A stretch of DNA of 64,000 nucleotides from Methylobacterium aquaticum (GTDB lineage Bacteria > Pseudomonadota > Alphaproteobacteria > Rhizobiales > Beijerinckiaceae), in assembly GCF_016804325.1 (NCBI RefSeq), contig NZ_CP043627.1, positions 5,377,001 through 5,441,000 on the forward strand. Reading direction: 5' to 3'. This document shows, piece by piece, positions 45,786-54,917 of this stretch. How positions within the stretch are numbered: the first letter of the stretch is position 1; each line of letters opens with the position of its first letter. A program made the translations under genes and the position numbers. The notes under the pieces are model-generated. The model saw only the letters and a list, made by a program, of their open reading frames with translations. It ran no database searches and was not told the DNA's origin.

Positions 45786-46297
45786 CCATCCTTCCCGCCG
45801 CGCTGAAGCGTATCGCCGTGCTGGCCCTGCCGCTCGCCCTCGCCGCCTGCGCGGCGAGCGAGGCGACGCGGGTCTCGACCGGGGCGGCGGGACCGAGCCT
45901 GTACTGGCCGATGGCCGCGACCGGCGCGCAGATCGATGCCGGGGCGGCCCAGGCGATGATCGCCGCCTACCGCAGCAACAAGGGCCTGCCGCCGCTCGCC
46001 CTCGATCCCGGCCTCCAGCGCCTCGCCGAGACCGAGACCGCCGCCATGGCCGCCGCCGGCCGCCCGAGCCAGGCCGACATCGTCAAGACCGTGGCGGCCC
46101 GGATGGGCTACCCGGAGCCGGCCGCCAACCTCTCGGCCGGCTACCACACCCTGGCCGAGGCGTTCTCGGGCTGGCGCGAGAGCCCGGCGCACAACGCGGT
46201 GATGCTCGACCCCTCCGCGACCCGGATGGGGATCGCGACGGCCTATGCGCCGGGGTCGAAGTACAAGGTGTATTGGGCTTTGCTGGTGGCGAAGTAG
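45782..46297 (+). CDS. CAP/SCP-domain lipoprotein
   Basis: A 171-residue protein. The N-terminus has a lipoprotein signal ending in the lipobox LAAC (Cys at about residue 23), so it is probably attached to the inner or outer membrane. The rest is a bacterial CAP (SCP/PR1-like) domain with AYRSNKGLPPLALDPGLQRLAE, FSGWRESPAHNAVML and RMGIATAY. The conserved HNxxML part is present. Its role is unknown. The GTG start overlaps the channel stop (GTGA), so it is translationally coupled to the MscS-family gene and may share an envelope-stress function. Confidence 0.87.
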   Translation: MTILPAALKRIAVLALPLALAACAASEATRVSTGAAGPSLYWPMAATGAQIDAGAAQAMIAAYRSNKGLPPLALDPGLQRLAETETAAMAAAGRPSQADIVKTVAARMGYPEPAANLSAGYHTLAEAFSGWRESPAHNAVMLDPSATRMGIATAYAPGSKYKVYWALLVAK

Positions 46298-46330
46298 CGG
46301 CGCTCCCCCCTCATGCCACGAGGTCGGGTC

Positions 46331-47161
46331 CTACGGAAACCCGATCCCCCGCGGCGTCGGCGGCGCCTCGTTCAGCAGCGTCACCGTCACCCGGCGGTTG
46401 GCCGGCAGGTACGGGTTGTCGGGAAACAGCGGCTCGGTGTCGGCCTTGCCCGACACGGAGGCGAAGCGGTCGCCGGGCAGGCCGTTGCCGGCCAGGATCT
46501 CGCGCACGCTGACGGCGCGGCCGGCCGACAGCTCCCAGGGCGGGGCGGCGGGGCGGCGGCCCGGGCGGTCGGCGGCGGTGTAGCCGGTCACCGCGATGCG
46601 GTTGGGCAGACGGCGCAAGGTCGGGACGATCCGCTCCAGCACCTGGCGCGTACGGTCGTTCGGCCGGGTCGAGCCCTCCGGAAACATCGAGCGGTTGTCC
46701 TGGTCGACGAGCGAGATGTCGAGGCCCCGCGCCGTCACCTCGATCACGATGCTCTTCGACAGTTCGGCGATCTCCGGCAGGTCCTGCAGCGCCTGCCGCA
46801 GGGAGGTCATGGCGAGGCCGAACCCGTCCTTGTAGGAGTTGCGCTGGGTCCCGTCGGGCAGCACCTCGTCCGGGCTGGGCGGCTCGGGCCGGTCGGTCGC
46901 CCGCTCGGGGGCGATGTCGCGGGTGTCCCGCGGCCGGGTCGCGCCCGGTATGCCGGCCTTCTCGATGATGCCGTTGAAGCGCGACTCGCGGTTGTTGCCG
47001 AAGGCGTCGCGCATCGAGCCCGCCACCGCCTGGAGCTTCTTCTGGTCCTGCGTCGAATAGGCGGCGATCATGACGAAGAAGCTCATCAAGAGCGCCATCA
47101 GGTCCGCGAAGGTCACGAACCAGCCGTGGCCGCCATGGGCCCCGCGCTTCTTTCTAGCCAC
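46331..47161 (-). CDS. motB: Flagellar motor stator protein MotB
   Basis: A 276-residue stator subunit. The single transmembrane helix near 14-35 carries the proton-binding aspartate (Asp20) in FVTFADLMALLMSFFVM. After a plug/linker region an OmpA-like peptidoglycan-binding domain follows, with VTGYTAADRPGRR, the SAGRAVSVREIL segment and NRRVTVTL. It anchors the stator and couples proton flow to rotation. The gene lies 70 bp after motA on the same strand and converges on the CAP gene. The short linker and Pro/Glu-rich insert (about 75-110) are normal for alphaproteobacterial MotB. Confidence 0.92.
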   Translation of the reverse strand: MARKKRGAHGGHGWFVTFADLMALLMSFFVMIAAYSTQDQKKLQAVAGSMRDAFGNNRESRFNGIIEKAGIPGATRPRDTRDIAPERATDRPEPPSPDEVLPDGTQRNSYKDGFGLAMTSLRQALQDLPEIAELSKSIVIEVTARGLDISLVDQDNRSMFPEGSTRPNDRTRQVLERIVPTLRRLPNRIAVTGYTAADRPGRRPAAPPWELSAGRAVSVREILAGNGLPGDRFASVSGKADTEPLFPDNPYLPANRRVTVTLLNEAPPTPRGIGFP

Positions 47162-47231
47162 CGCTCAGGTCTCCTCGAAGGGCGCGCGCGTCGCGTCGGG
47201 CCGCCTCAGGCGGCCATCTCGGCGCGGTGCA

Positions 47232-48005
47232 TCAGGCCGCTTCGGCGGCCATGTCTTCACGATGGTTGTGCGGCAGGTAGGCGACCAGCATCTCGCGCAC
47301 CAGCGAGGCGCTCTTGGCGTCGCGGATCAGCAGCACCCCGTCGATGATGAGGGTGCGCGACACGTCCTCCTCCTCGAGCTTGACGTGCAGCTTGTCGGCG
47401 ATCGGCAGGGTGATCATGTTGGCAATCAGCGCGCCGTACAGGGTGGCGAGCAGGGCGGTCGCCATGGCGGGGCCGAGCTTCGAGGGGTCGGACATGTTGG
47501 CGAACATCGTCACCATGCCGAGGATCGTCCCGATCATGCCCCAGGCCGGGGCGCAGTCGCCGAAGGCGCGGTAGACCTTCGAACCCTCGTCGAGATGCAT
47601 CAGGAAGTTGTCGCGGTCGCGTTCCATCGTGTCGCGGATGAACTCGCGGTCGTAGCCGTCGGCGATGTAGCGCATGCCCTGCGCCAGGAACGGGTCCGAG
47701 ATCTCCAGGTTCTCGATCGCCATCGGGCCCGAGCGCTTCACCACGTCGGCGATCTTGGTGATCTCGTCGATCAGTTCGCGCGGCCGGATCGCCCGCATGT
47801 TGAAGGCGTAGCGCAGGCCCATCGGCACGCCGTGGACGATGACCGAGAACGGGAAGCGCAGCATGGTCGCGGCGGTGGCGCCGCCGAAGATCACGATCAC
47901 CGCGTGCTTGTCGAAATAGGCGGCGAAGTTGCCGCCATCGATCATGATGAGCACGAACACGACCGCGATGCCGCCGACGAGGCCGGCGCCGGTTGCGATA
48001 TCCAT
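47232..48005 (-). CDS. motA: Flagellar motor stator protein MotA
   Basis: A 257-residue, four-helix membrane protein of the MotA/TolQ/ExbB family. The helices are near 5-22, 33-50, 150-172 and 185-205, with the large cytoplasmic loop between (about 55-150) that contacts FliG. Motifs include GGATAATMLRFPF, PAWGMIGTILGMVTMFANMS and LLATLYGALIANMITLPIADKL. The length and sequence are closer to PomA-type stators than to the roughly 290-residue MotA of other rhizobia, but the Asp20 of the neighbouring MotB indicates ion coupling of the usual kind. It precedes motB in a two-gene operon. Confidence 0.9.
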   Translation of the reverse strand: MDIATGAGLVGGIAVVFVLIMIDGGNFAAYFDKHAVIVIFGGATAATMLRFPFSVIVHGVPMGLRYAFNMRAIRPRELIDEITKIADVVKRSGPMAIENLEISDPFLAQGMRYIADGYDREFIRDTMERDRDNFLMHLDEGSKVYRAFGDCAPAWGMIGTILGMVTMFANMSDPSKLGPAMATALLATLYGALIANMITLPIADKLHVKLEEEDVSRTLIIDGVLLIRDAKSASLVREMLVAYLPHNHREDMAAEAA

Positions 48006-48282
48006 CTGGGGTCGGCCTCTTCATGCGCCGCCACACGTCCCCGGTCGCAGGGCATGGGCCGGACGCCGCGTGTGTCCTGGCCGTCAAATTACGCTCGACA
48101 GGCTCAACGAAGCGTAAAGGCGCCCGCCCCCGCGCGCCTTTGCCGTCATGCGCCGTTCAGCGAGAACCCGTTAAGAAAGGACCCATGCGATCGAACGGCC
48201 GCCTCAACAGGCCGCGCGCGGGGCAGGCGGCGGGCGAGGGCCAGAGCCGCGGACAGGGTCATTTCATCAGGGTTCACCGTCC

Positions 48283-50058
48283 ATGCGGTTGATCAGGCTC
48301 TACGTTCGGGTCATGGGCCAGCTCGGGTCCGATCTGCGCCTCGGCGCGCTGCTGACCGCCGCCAACGTCGCGCTGGCGGTGGCGGCCTTCGCCGAGCCGG
48401 TGCTGTTCGGCCGCATCATCGACCGCCTCACCCATCTGCCGGCCGGCGGCGGCACGTCGAGCCTGCTCCTCCTCGTCGGCGCCTGGGTCGGCTTCGGCCT
48501 GTTCTCGATCGGCGCCGGCGTGCTGATCGCGCTGCACGCCGACCGGCTCACCCATCGCAGCCGGCTGTCGGCCATGGCGAACTACTTCGAGCACGTCCTC
48601 GACCTGCCGCTCGCCTTCCACTCCGCCAACCATTCCGGCCGGGTGCTGAAGGCGATGCTGGAGGGCACGAGCGGCATGGCGGCGACCTGGCTCGGCTTCT
48701 TCCGCGATCATTGCGCGGCGCTCGTCTCCCTCGTCGTGCTCCTGCCGATGACGCTGTTCCTCAACTGGCAGCTCGGCTCGATCCTCGTCGCCCTGATGGT
48801 GGTGTTCACCGCGCTCACCACCTTCGTCCTGCGCCGCACCGAGACGCTGCAAGGCGAGGTCGAGGCCTTTCATTCGGGCCTCGCGGCCCATGCCTCGGAC
48901 GCGCTCGGCAACGTCGCGGTGATCCAGTCCTTCACCCGCGCCAAGGCCGAGAAGGAGGCGATGCACGGCATCATCCGCAACCTGCTCGCCGCGCAGATCC
49001 CGGTCCTGTCCTGGTGGGCGCTGGCCTCGGTCGCCACCCGCGCCTCGGCGACGCTGACCATGACGGCGATCTTCGTCACCGGCATCGTCCTGCACGGCCA
49101 CGGCCTGGCCACCGTCGGCGACGTGGTCTCGTTCATGAGCCTCGCCACCATGCTGGTCGCCCGGCTGGAGCAGGTCGTCGCCTTCGTCAACAGCCTCTTC
49201 CTGCAGGCGCCGAAGATGCAGGAATTCTTCGACATCCTCGACACCGTGCCGGCCGTCCACGACCGGCCCGGCGCCAGGTCGGTGGCGCGGCTCGACGGCG
49301 ACGTGTCGTTCGAGGACGTGCGCTTCTCCTATGACGGCCGCCGCCCGGCGCTGGACGGGGTGTCGTTCACCGCGCGCGCCGGCGAGACCGTGGCCCTCGT
49401 CGGCACCACCGGCTCGGGCAAGTCGACGACGCTCGGGCTCCTGCATCGCGCCTTCGACCCGGATGCCGGCACGATCCGCATCGACGGCGAGGACCTTCGC
49501 GACATCGGCCTCTCGTCCCTGCGCCACAACATCGGCGTGGTGTTCCAGGAGCCGATGCTGTTTGCCCGCTCGATCCGCGAGAACCTCCAGGTCGGCCGGC
49601 CCGACGCCACCGACGCCGAGATGCTCGACGCGCTGGAGCGGGCCCAGGCCTCGGAATTCATGGCGCGCCAGCCCGACGGGCTCGACACGGTGATCGGCGA
49701 GCGCGGCCGCTCGCTGTCGGGCGGCGAGCGCCAGCGCCTCTCGATCGCCCGGGCGCTCCTGAAGAACCCGCCGGTCCTGATCCTCGACGAGGCGACGAGC
49801 GCGCTCGACGCCGCCACCGAGCGCAAGCTCCAGGGCGCGCTGGAAGCGGTGATGGAGGGACGCACCACCTTCGTGATCGCCCACCGCCTGTCGACGATCC
49901 GCGACGCCGACCGCATCCTGGTCTTCCACGAGGGCCGGATCGTCGAGAGCGGCACCTTCGAGGAACTGGTGGCCGAGGGCGGCCGCTTCGCCGACCTCGC
50001 CCGGGCGCAGTTCATGGCGGCCGCGCCGGAGCCGGACGACTACGCCCTGGCGGCGTGA
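48283..50058 (+). CDS. ndvA: Cyclic beta-1,2-glucan ABC exporter (NdvA/ChvA-like)
   Basis: A 591-residue half-transporter with fused membrane and ATPase domains. Six transmembrane helices (about 18-300) include [15 protein letters not shown] and [10 protein letters not shown]. The ATPase domain has Walker [10 protein letters not shown], the Q-loop VVFQEP, signature LSGGERQ, Walker [12 protein letters not shown] and the H-loop AHRLST. The sequence matches the glucan exporter family of Rhizobiales, which moves cyclic glucan into the periplasm for osmoadaptation and host interaction. It starts at an ATG after a 277-bp gap divergent from motA. No glucan synthase (ndvB/chvB) gene is in this window. 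Confidence 0.9.
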   Translation: MRLIRLYVRVMGQLGSDLRLGALLTAANVALAVAAFAEPVLFGRIIDRLTHLPAGGGTSSLLLLVGAWVGFGLFSIGAGVLIALHADRLTHRSRLSAMANYFEHVLDLPLAFHSANHSGRVLKAMLEGTSGMAATWLGFFRDHCAALVSLVVLLPMTLFLNWQLGSILVALMVVFTALTTFVLRRTETLQGEVEAFHSGLAAHASDALGNVAVIQSFTRAKAEKEAMHGIIRNLLAAQIPVLSWWALASVATRASATLTMTAIFVTGIVLHGHGLATVGDVVSFMSLATMLVARLEQVVAFVNSLFLQAPKMQEFFDILDTVPAVHDRPGARSVARLDGDVSFEDVRFSYDGRRPALDGVSFTARAGETVALVGTTGSGKSTTLGLLHRAFDPDAGTIRIDGEDLRDIGLSSLRHNIGVVFQEPMLFARSIRENLQVGRPDATDAEMLDALERAQASEFMARQPDGLDTVIGERGRSLSGGERQRLSIARALLKNPPVLILDEATSALDAATERKLQGALEAVMEGRTTFVIAHRLSTIRDADRILVFHEGRIVESGTFEELVAEGGRFADLARAQFMAAAPEPDDYALAA

Positions 50059-50070
50059 CGGCAGGAGCCT

Positions 50071-50094
50071 CGGGGTGGGCGAGAGCCCGCCCCG
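50071..50094 (+). terminator. Hairpin after the glucan exporter gene
   Basis: CGGGGTGGGC (50071-50080) pairs with GCCCGCCCCG (50085-50094), one G-T wobble, around GAGA. It lies 12 bp past the exporter stop. No T-run follows, so its strength as a terminator is uncertain. Confidence 0.4.
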
Positions 50095-50160
50095 TCCCGC
50101 CTCTCGAGCCGAGCGTGCGAAGTGCTGGTCACGAGACCGGGGCCATGCCATGGCAGGCCG

Positions 50161-51180
50161 GTGACCGATCCTTCCCACCCCCTCCCCCTCACGCCGCCCG
50201 CGAGCCTCGGCTGGCTCCCGTTCTTCGAGGAGCAGCGCGAGCCGCACGAGGCGGATCTCGCTCCCATGCGGATCGCCCTGGTCCACCGCTCCCGCCTGAG
50301 CGCCCTGTCGGAGGCGGGACCGGTCGCGCTGGCGCTTCCCGTCCATACGAATACCGGTGACTTCGCCGTCGGCGATTGGGTCCTGGTCGATCCTCGGACC
50401 CGGATGCTCCACCGCCGCCTGGACCGAAGGACGGTCCTGGAGCGGCGCGTCGAGGGCAGCCGAACCCTTCAGCCCGCCGCCGCCAACGTCGATACGCTGT
50501 TCGTCGTCACGTCCTGCAACGCCGATTTCAACCAGGCCCGGCTCGAGCGCTACCTGGCTCTGGCCAACCAGGGCGGCACGAATCCGGTGATCCTGCTCAC
50601 CAAGGCCGACATGGCGGCCGATGGCGACATCTACCGCCGTCAGGCGGCGGAGTTGCAGCGCGGGCTCGACGTCGTGACCGTCAATCCCCGGCTCCCGGAG
50701 GCGGCCCGCATCCTGGCCCCGTGGTGCGGCGTGGGGCGGACGGTGGCGCTGGTCGGCTCGTCCGGGGTCGGCAAGTCGACCCTGGTGAACACGCTCGCGG
50801 GTCCCGGGCAGGCGCGTCCCCAGGAAACCGGGGCGATCCGCGAACACGATGCCAAGGGACGCCACACCACGACCGCGCGGTCTTTGCACGCCATCGCGGG
50901 GGGCGGCTGGGTGATCGACACGCCGGGGATGCGGACGCTGCATGTCGGCGGCGCCGAGGACGGGATCGCCAGGCTGTTTTCCGAGATCACCGAACTCGCC
51001 CCCTCGTGCCGGTTCCGCGACTGCACCCACGCGCACGAACCCGGCTGTGCCGTACAGGCCGCCATCGCCGACGGCACGATCACGCCCGAGCGCCTGACCC
51101 GCTGGCGCAAGCTCCTCGACGAGAACCACGACAACACGCCGGCCCCCGCCGGCCCCCGCGGCCGACGGGGTGGCGGGTAG
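50161..51180 (+). CDS. rsgA: Ribosome small-subunit-dependent GTPase (RsgA)
   Basis: A 339-residue circularly permuted GTPase that checks 30S subunit maturation. An N-terminal OB-type domain (to about 90) precedes the permuted G-domain: TKAD (G4) comes before the P-loop GSSGVGKST (199-207) and DTPGMR (G3). A C-terminal zinc finger with CRFRDCTHAHEPGC follows. The C-terminal tail is Arg/Gly-rich. The start is inferred as the GTG at 50161; the ATG frame 39 bases earlier has an untypical lead. It follows the glucan exporter gene but is probably independently transcribed. Confidence 0.93.
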   Translation: MTDPSHPLPLTPPASLGWLPFFEEQREPHEADLAPMRIALVHRSRLSALSEAGPVALALPVHTNTGDFAVGDWVLVDPRTRMLHRRLDRRTVLERRVEGSRTLQPAAANVDTLFVVTSCNADFNQARLERYLALANQGGTNPVILLTKADMAADGDIYRRQAAELQRGLDVVTVNPRLPEAARILAPWCGVGRTVALVGSSGVGKSTLVNTLAGPGQARPQETGAIREHDAKGRHTTTARSLHAIAGGGWVIDTPGMRTLHVGGAEDGIARLFSEITELAPSCRFRDCTHAHEPGCAVQAAIADGTITPERLTRWRKLLDENHDNTPAPAGPRGRRGGG

Positions 51181-51192
51181 ACCTCCCGGACC

Positions 51193-51218
51193 GGCGGCCA
51201 GAGGTTCGGCCGGCCGCC
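51193..51218 (+). terminator. Hairpin after rsgA
   Basis: GGCGGCC (51193-51199) pairs with GGCCGCC (51212-51218) around a 12-base loop, 12 bp past the rsgA stop. It has no T-run. Possible weak terminator. Confidence 0.35.
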
Positions 51219-51467
51219 TCACGATGCCGGCGCATCGATGTGGTCTCGGGCAGGCCGATCGGGCTTCGACCCGAGGCCGCCGGGCGCAGCCGACGGTCCC
51301 CGGCCGAAAAATGCTTTTGCCCGATCGCCGATCGGCGAGAATGAATTTTTAAAAACCAGAGAAATTGAACGGAATGCTTCGTTTGACGAAGCGGCATCCG
51401 TCGGCAAGTATTCCATGGCGCGATCAAGTCGAAGCCACTGATCGGCAATCATCGACGTTGTCTTCAT
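51219..51467 (-). CDS. Possible small protein, unknown function
   Basis: An 82-residue minus-strand frame in the rsgA-sfnB gap. It begins MKTTSMIADQWLRLDRAMEY and has an ordinary amino-acid mix (FRSISLVFKNSFSPIGDRAK) unlike the Arg/Ala-rich shadow frames around it. The DNA here (51300-51460) is A/T-richer than its neighbours. There is no convincing ribosome site and the C-terminal 30 residues are Gly/Pro-rich. It could equally be untranslated leader DNA for the divergent sfnB gene. Confidence 0.25.
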   Translation of the reverse strand: MKTTSMIADQWLRLDRAMEYLPTDAASSNEAFRSISLVFKNSFSPIGDRAKAFFGRGPSAAPGGLGSKPDRPARDHIDAPAS

Positions 51468-51585
51468 CACCCCGGCGAGCCGGCGATCCCGCTCGCGCGA
51501 GAGCCGGATCCTGTCCCCTGCGCGCCGGGGCGGGGAATGCACCCGCCCACCGTCAATCCCGTCCACAGATTGCGGAGCCATGCCC

Positions 51586-52842
51586 ATGAACATCGCCGTC
51601 AATCCGAGCCACATCGCCGACCTCGCATCGCAGGGCGCGCCCGGACCCGCCCGCCCGGCCGAGCCGGCCCACGTGATCCGCGACGACGCGGAGGCGATCC
51701 GGGTGGCCCACGCCCTCGCCGCCCGGTTCCGGGACGGCGCCTCGGAGCGCGATCGGACCGGCGCCCGCCCGCTGGCGGAGCTCGATGCCTTCTCGCAGAG
51801 CGGGCTGTGGTCGATCAACGTGCCGCGCTCACACGGCGGGCCGGAGGTGTCGTACCGGACGCTCGCCCAGGTCGTCGCCATCGTGGCGGCGGCCGATCCG
51901 TCGATCGCGCAGATCGCCCAGAACCATCTCGGCATCGTCGCGGCGATCCGCACCGTGTCCGATCCGGAGCAGCAGGCGGACCTCTTCGCCGCGGTGCTCG
52001 CCGGCACCCGCTTCGGCAACGCCTTCTCGGAGAAGGGCACGAAGCGCGCCGCCGAGTTCGAGACCCGCTTCACCGATCACGGCGACCACGTCGTCGTGCG
52101 GGGCCGAAAATTCTACGCGACGGGGGCGCTGCTGGCCCATCTCGTGCCGATCGTCGCGGTCGATGACGAGGGCCGGCCCTGGTACGCCATCGCCGACCGC
52201 GACGCGCCGGGGCTGACGGTGATCGACGACTGGTCGAGCTTCGGCCAGCGCGGCACCGCCAGCGGCACCGTGATCATCGACGACGTGCGGGTCGAGAAGA
52301 GCCGCCTGGTGCCGGCCTGGCGCGGCTACACCGCGCCGCGGGTCGACGGGGCGATCTTCCAGATCATCCAGGCGGCGATCGATGCCGGAATCGGTCGCGC
52401 CGCCCTCGACGACACCATCGCCTTCGTGCGCGAGAAGGCGCGGCCCTGGATCGACAGCGGCCAGGAGCGGGCCTCCGACGATCCCTACACGATCCGCGCG
52501 GTCGGGGACCTGACGATCCGCCAGCACGCGGCGGAAGCCCTGCTCGACCGGGCAGGCCTCGCCATCGACGCGGCGGTCGCCGACCCGACGCCCGAGACCG
52601 TGGCGGCGGCCCAGCTCGCGGTGGCCGAATCGAAGGTGCTCACCACCGAGGTCGCGCTCGCCGCCTCCAACACCCTGTTCGAATTGTCCGGCACCCGCTC
52701 GACCTTGGCCGAGCACAACCTCGACCGGCACTGGCGCAACGCCCGCACCCATACCCTGCACGACCCGGTGCGCTGGAAGGTGGCGATCGTCGGCAACCAC
52801 GCGCTCAACGGGGTCAACCCGCCCTTCCACGCCTGGAGCTGA
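51586..52842 (+). CDS. sfnB: SfnB-family sulfur acquisition oxidoreductase (acyl-CoA dehydrogenase fold)
   Basis: A 418-residue flavoprotein of the acyl-CoA dehydrogenase/DszC superfamily. Diagnostic SfnB segments include the N-terminal AHVIRDDAEAIRVAH, SGLWSINVPRSHGGPEVSYRT, DPSIAQIAQNH, FGNAFSEKGTKRAAE and SGTRSTLAEHNLDRHWRNAR, with a HDPVRWKV tail. SfnB relatives take part in using organic sulfur compounds such as dimethyl sulfone under sulfate limitation. The catalytic base of true acyl-CoA dehydrogenases is not conserved, fitting a monooxygenase-like role. I prefer the ATG at 51586, with GGAG eight bases upstream, over 51580. It appears monocistronic, and no sulfonate or sulfone genes flank it. 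Confidence 0.88.
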   Translation: MNIAVNPSHIADLASQGAPGPARPAEPAHVIRDDAEAIRVAHALAARFRDGASERDRTGARPLAELDAFSQSGLWSINVPRSHGGPEVSYRTLAQVVAIVAAADPSIAQIAQNHLGIVAAIRTVSDPEQQADLFAAVLAGTRFGNAFSEKGTKRAAEFETRFTDHGDHVVVRGRKFYATGALLAHLVPIVAVDDEGRPWYAIADRDAPGLTVIDDWSSFGQRGTASGTVIIDDVRVEKSRLVPAWRGYTAPRVDGAIFQIIQAAIDAGIGRAALDDTIAFVREKARPWIDSGQERASDDPYTIRAVGDLTIRQHAAEALLDRAGLAIDAAVADPTPETVAAAQLAVAESKVLTTEVALAASNTLFELSGTRSTLAEHNLDRHWRNARTHTLHDPVRWKVAIVGNHALNGVNPPFHAWS

Positions 52843-52850
52843 CGACTGGA

Positions 52851-52875
52851 CCGGGCGCTCTCGCGAGGCGCCCGG
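52851..52875. terminator. Hairpin between convergent sfnB and YihY genes
   Basis: CCGGGCGC (52851-52858) pairs perfectly with GCGCCCGG (52868-52875) around a 9-base loop. It sits nine bases past the sfnB stop and two before the YihY stop, so it may serve both genes. Confidence 0.55.
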
Positions 52876-52877
52876 CT

Positions 52878-53762
52878 CTACAGCATCTTGATCGTGTCCC
52901 GCCGGCTCTGGGCCCGGGCCTGGAGGCGCCGGCGGCGGGCGGCGATCACCGTGCCGTTGATCTCGCCGCCGAACAGGAACATCGCGGCGAGCCAGTAGAC
53001 GAAGACCAGGAACACCATCGCGGTGGCCAGACCCCCGTAGGTCGAGACGTAGGCGCTCGAGAACCGGTCGAGATACATGCCGAAGCCGAGGCCGGCGAGC
53101 ACCCACAGGCACAGGGTCACGGCGATGCCGGGCAGCACCAGGGTGACGGGCCGGCGCCCGGCGGCGATGAACTTGTGGGCGATCACCAGCACGCTCGCGA
53201 CGAGCAGCACCGTCACGCCGATCCGGCCGACCGCGACGGTGAGGCCGAGCGGCTCCAGCCCCGGCGCCACCAGCAGGAGCCCGCGCCAGACCAGCGGCCC
53301 CAGCACCACCAGGAAGGTGAAGGCCAGCATCGCGAAGGCGGCGCAGATCACGTAGCCGATCGATTCCAGCCGCGTGAGCCACCACGGCCGCATCTCGCGC
53401 AACCCGTAGGCCCGGTTGAGCCCGACCCGCAGGCTCTCGACCCCGCTCGACGAGAAGTAGAGCGCCAGCACCGCGCCGAGGGTGAGGAGGCCGCCGCGCT
53501 GCTCGGTCAGCACCCGGTGGACCTCGTTGGCGATCGGGCCCGCCACCTCGCTCGGCCAGATCTCGAACAGGAGGTTGCCGGCCTCGTCGGCGAGCGACTT
53601 GGTGCCGAACACGCCGGCGAGCGCCGTGAGCAGGATCAGGAACGGGAACAGCGAGGTCAGGAGCGAGAGCGCGATGTGGCTGGCGATCGCCCAGCCGTCA
53701 TGGGCGACGAAGCGCTGGGCCGCGATGGCGGCGATCTCCAGGGCGGTGCGGGGACGGATCAC
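52878..53762 (-). CDS. YihY/virulence factor BrkB family membrane protein
   Basis: A protein of about 294 residues with six hydrophobic helices. The family pattern is present: HIALSLLTSLFPFLILLTAL near residue 28, YFSSSGVESLRVGLNRAYG in the middle, and YGGLATAMVFLVFVYWLAAM, then FGGEIN near the end. YihY proteins were once misnamed ribonuclease BN; their transport or other role is unknown. The start is uncertain: the GTG at 53762 is the best local candidate, but the frame continues upstream into Arg/Pro-rich sequence. It is convergent with sfnB and divergent from the second DMT exporter. Confidence 0.85.
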   Translation of the reverse strand: MIRPRTALEIAAIAAQRFVAHDGWAIASHIALSLLTSLFPFLILLTALAGVFGTKSLADEAGNLLFEIWPSEVAGPIANEVHRVLTEQRGGLLTLGAVLALYFSSSGVESLRVGLNRAYGLREMRPWWLTRLESIGYVICAAFAMLAFTFLVVLGPLVWRGLLLVAPGLEPLGLTVAVGRIGVTVLLVASVLVIAHKFIAAGRRPVTLVLPGIAVTLCLWVLAGLGFGMYLDRFSSAYVSTYGGLATAMVFLVFVYWLAAMFLFGGEINGTVIAARRRRLQARAQSRRDTIKML

Positions 53763-53972
53763 GGCGCGCGGGCTCTCGGGGTGGTCGTTCCGGAGAAATC
53801 GTCGTCTCAGGTAGAGCGCGGGCGCCGGTCCTGGGAAGGCGGGCGGGCAGAAATCGGGCGTGCGCGTCCTTCCGGGCACGGCAAGGGGACGGGCAGGGGG
53901 TATTCTCGCGGAGGCGGTTGCGGAACGGCCGCGCTCGTGCTCGTTGCGCAGGATTCTCGTTCCGCAGGCATC

Positions 53973-54863
53973 ATGACCCGCCTCCTGCCCCTGTCCGATG
54001 TGTCCTGGCCCACGCGTCTGGCGCCCGGCCTGTTCGTGCTCATCTGGGCCACGGGCTTCGTCGTGGCGCGGCTCATCGCGCCGCATGCCGATCCGCTGAC
54101 CTTCCTGACCGTCCGTTTCGGCCTCACCGCCATCGTGCTCACGGGGATCGCGCTGGCGGTCGGCGCCACCTGGCCCCGGGGCTGGCGCGGCTGGCGCGAC
54201 GCGATGGTGGCCGGGATCCTGATCCACGGCCTCTACCTCGATGCGGTGTTCTGGGCGGTGCATCGCGGGCTGCCCGCGGGCATCGCCGCCCTGGTGGCGA
54301 GCCTCCAGCCGCTGCTGACCGCCGCGGTGGCCGGGCCGCTGCTGGGCGAGCGGGTCTCGGGCTTGCGCTGGCTCGGCATCGGGGTCGGCCTGATCGGCGC
54401 CGGGCTGGTGCTGGCGCCGAAGCTGGGGGCGGCCGGCGGCATCCCGCCGGCGGCGCTCGCCGTGTGCTTCTGCGGCACCATCGCCATCACCCTCGGCACC
54501 CTGTGGCAGAAGCGCACGGCCGCCGCCGTCGACCTGCGCACCAACGCCGCCGCGCAGTTCGTCGGCGCCCTGCTGCTCACCCTGCCGCTGGCGCTCCTGA
54601 CCGAGCGGGGAGAGTTCGATGTCTCGGTGCCGCTGCTCCTCGGCCTCGCCTGGGCGGTGCTGGGCCTGTCGGTCGGCGGCATCCTGATCCTGCTCGGGCT
54701 GATCCGCCGCGGCGCGGTGGCGGGGGTGGCGGCCCTGTTTTACCTCGTGCCGCCGGTCTCGGCCGCGATGGCCTTCGGGCTGTTCGGCGAGACCCTCGCG
54801 CCGGTCCAGCTCCTCGGCATGGTGGTGGCGGTGGCCGGGGTGGCGATCGCGAGCCGCGGTTAA
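53973..54863 (+). CDS. EamA-family (DMT superfamily) transporter, second copy
   Basis: A 296-residue protein with ten hydrophobic helices in two EamA repeats. The start WPTRLAPGLFVLIWATGFVV is typical of the YdcZ/EamA group, followed by RFGLTAIVLTGIAL, LYLDAVFWAVHRGLPAGIAA and, in the second half, LFYLVPPVSAAMAFGLFGE. The substrate is unknown. It differs clearly from the exporter at 16991-17971. The ATG at 53973 is inferred from the first hydrophobic helix; the open frame upstream overlaps the divergent YihY gene and is spurious. The 210-bp divergent gap holds its promoter. Confidence 0.88.
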   Translation: MTRLLPLSDVSWPTRLAPGLFVLIWATGFVVARLIAPHADPLTFLTVRFGLTAIVLTGIALAVGATWPRGWRGWRDAMVAGILIHGLYLDAVFWAVHRGLPAGIAALVASLQPLLTAAVAGPLLGERVSGLRWLGIGVGLIGAGLVLAPKLGAAGGIPPAALAVCFCGTIAITLGTLWQKRTAAAVDLRTNAAAQFVGALLLTLPLALLTERGEFDVSVPLLLGLAWAVLGLSVGGILILLGLIRRGAVAGVAALFYLVPPVSAAMAFGLFGETLAPVQLLGMVVAVAGVAIASRG

Positions 54864-54917
54864 GCCCCTGGTGGGATTCGCGGACTTAAGCTGACGGCGC
54901 CTCGGAGACCAACCCGC

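Noticed and set aside
48274..51222. Minus-strand open frame of about 982 codons
   Set aside because: It spans the glucan exporter and rsgA antisense, with no domain and Asp/Gly/Arg/His-rich composition.
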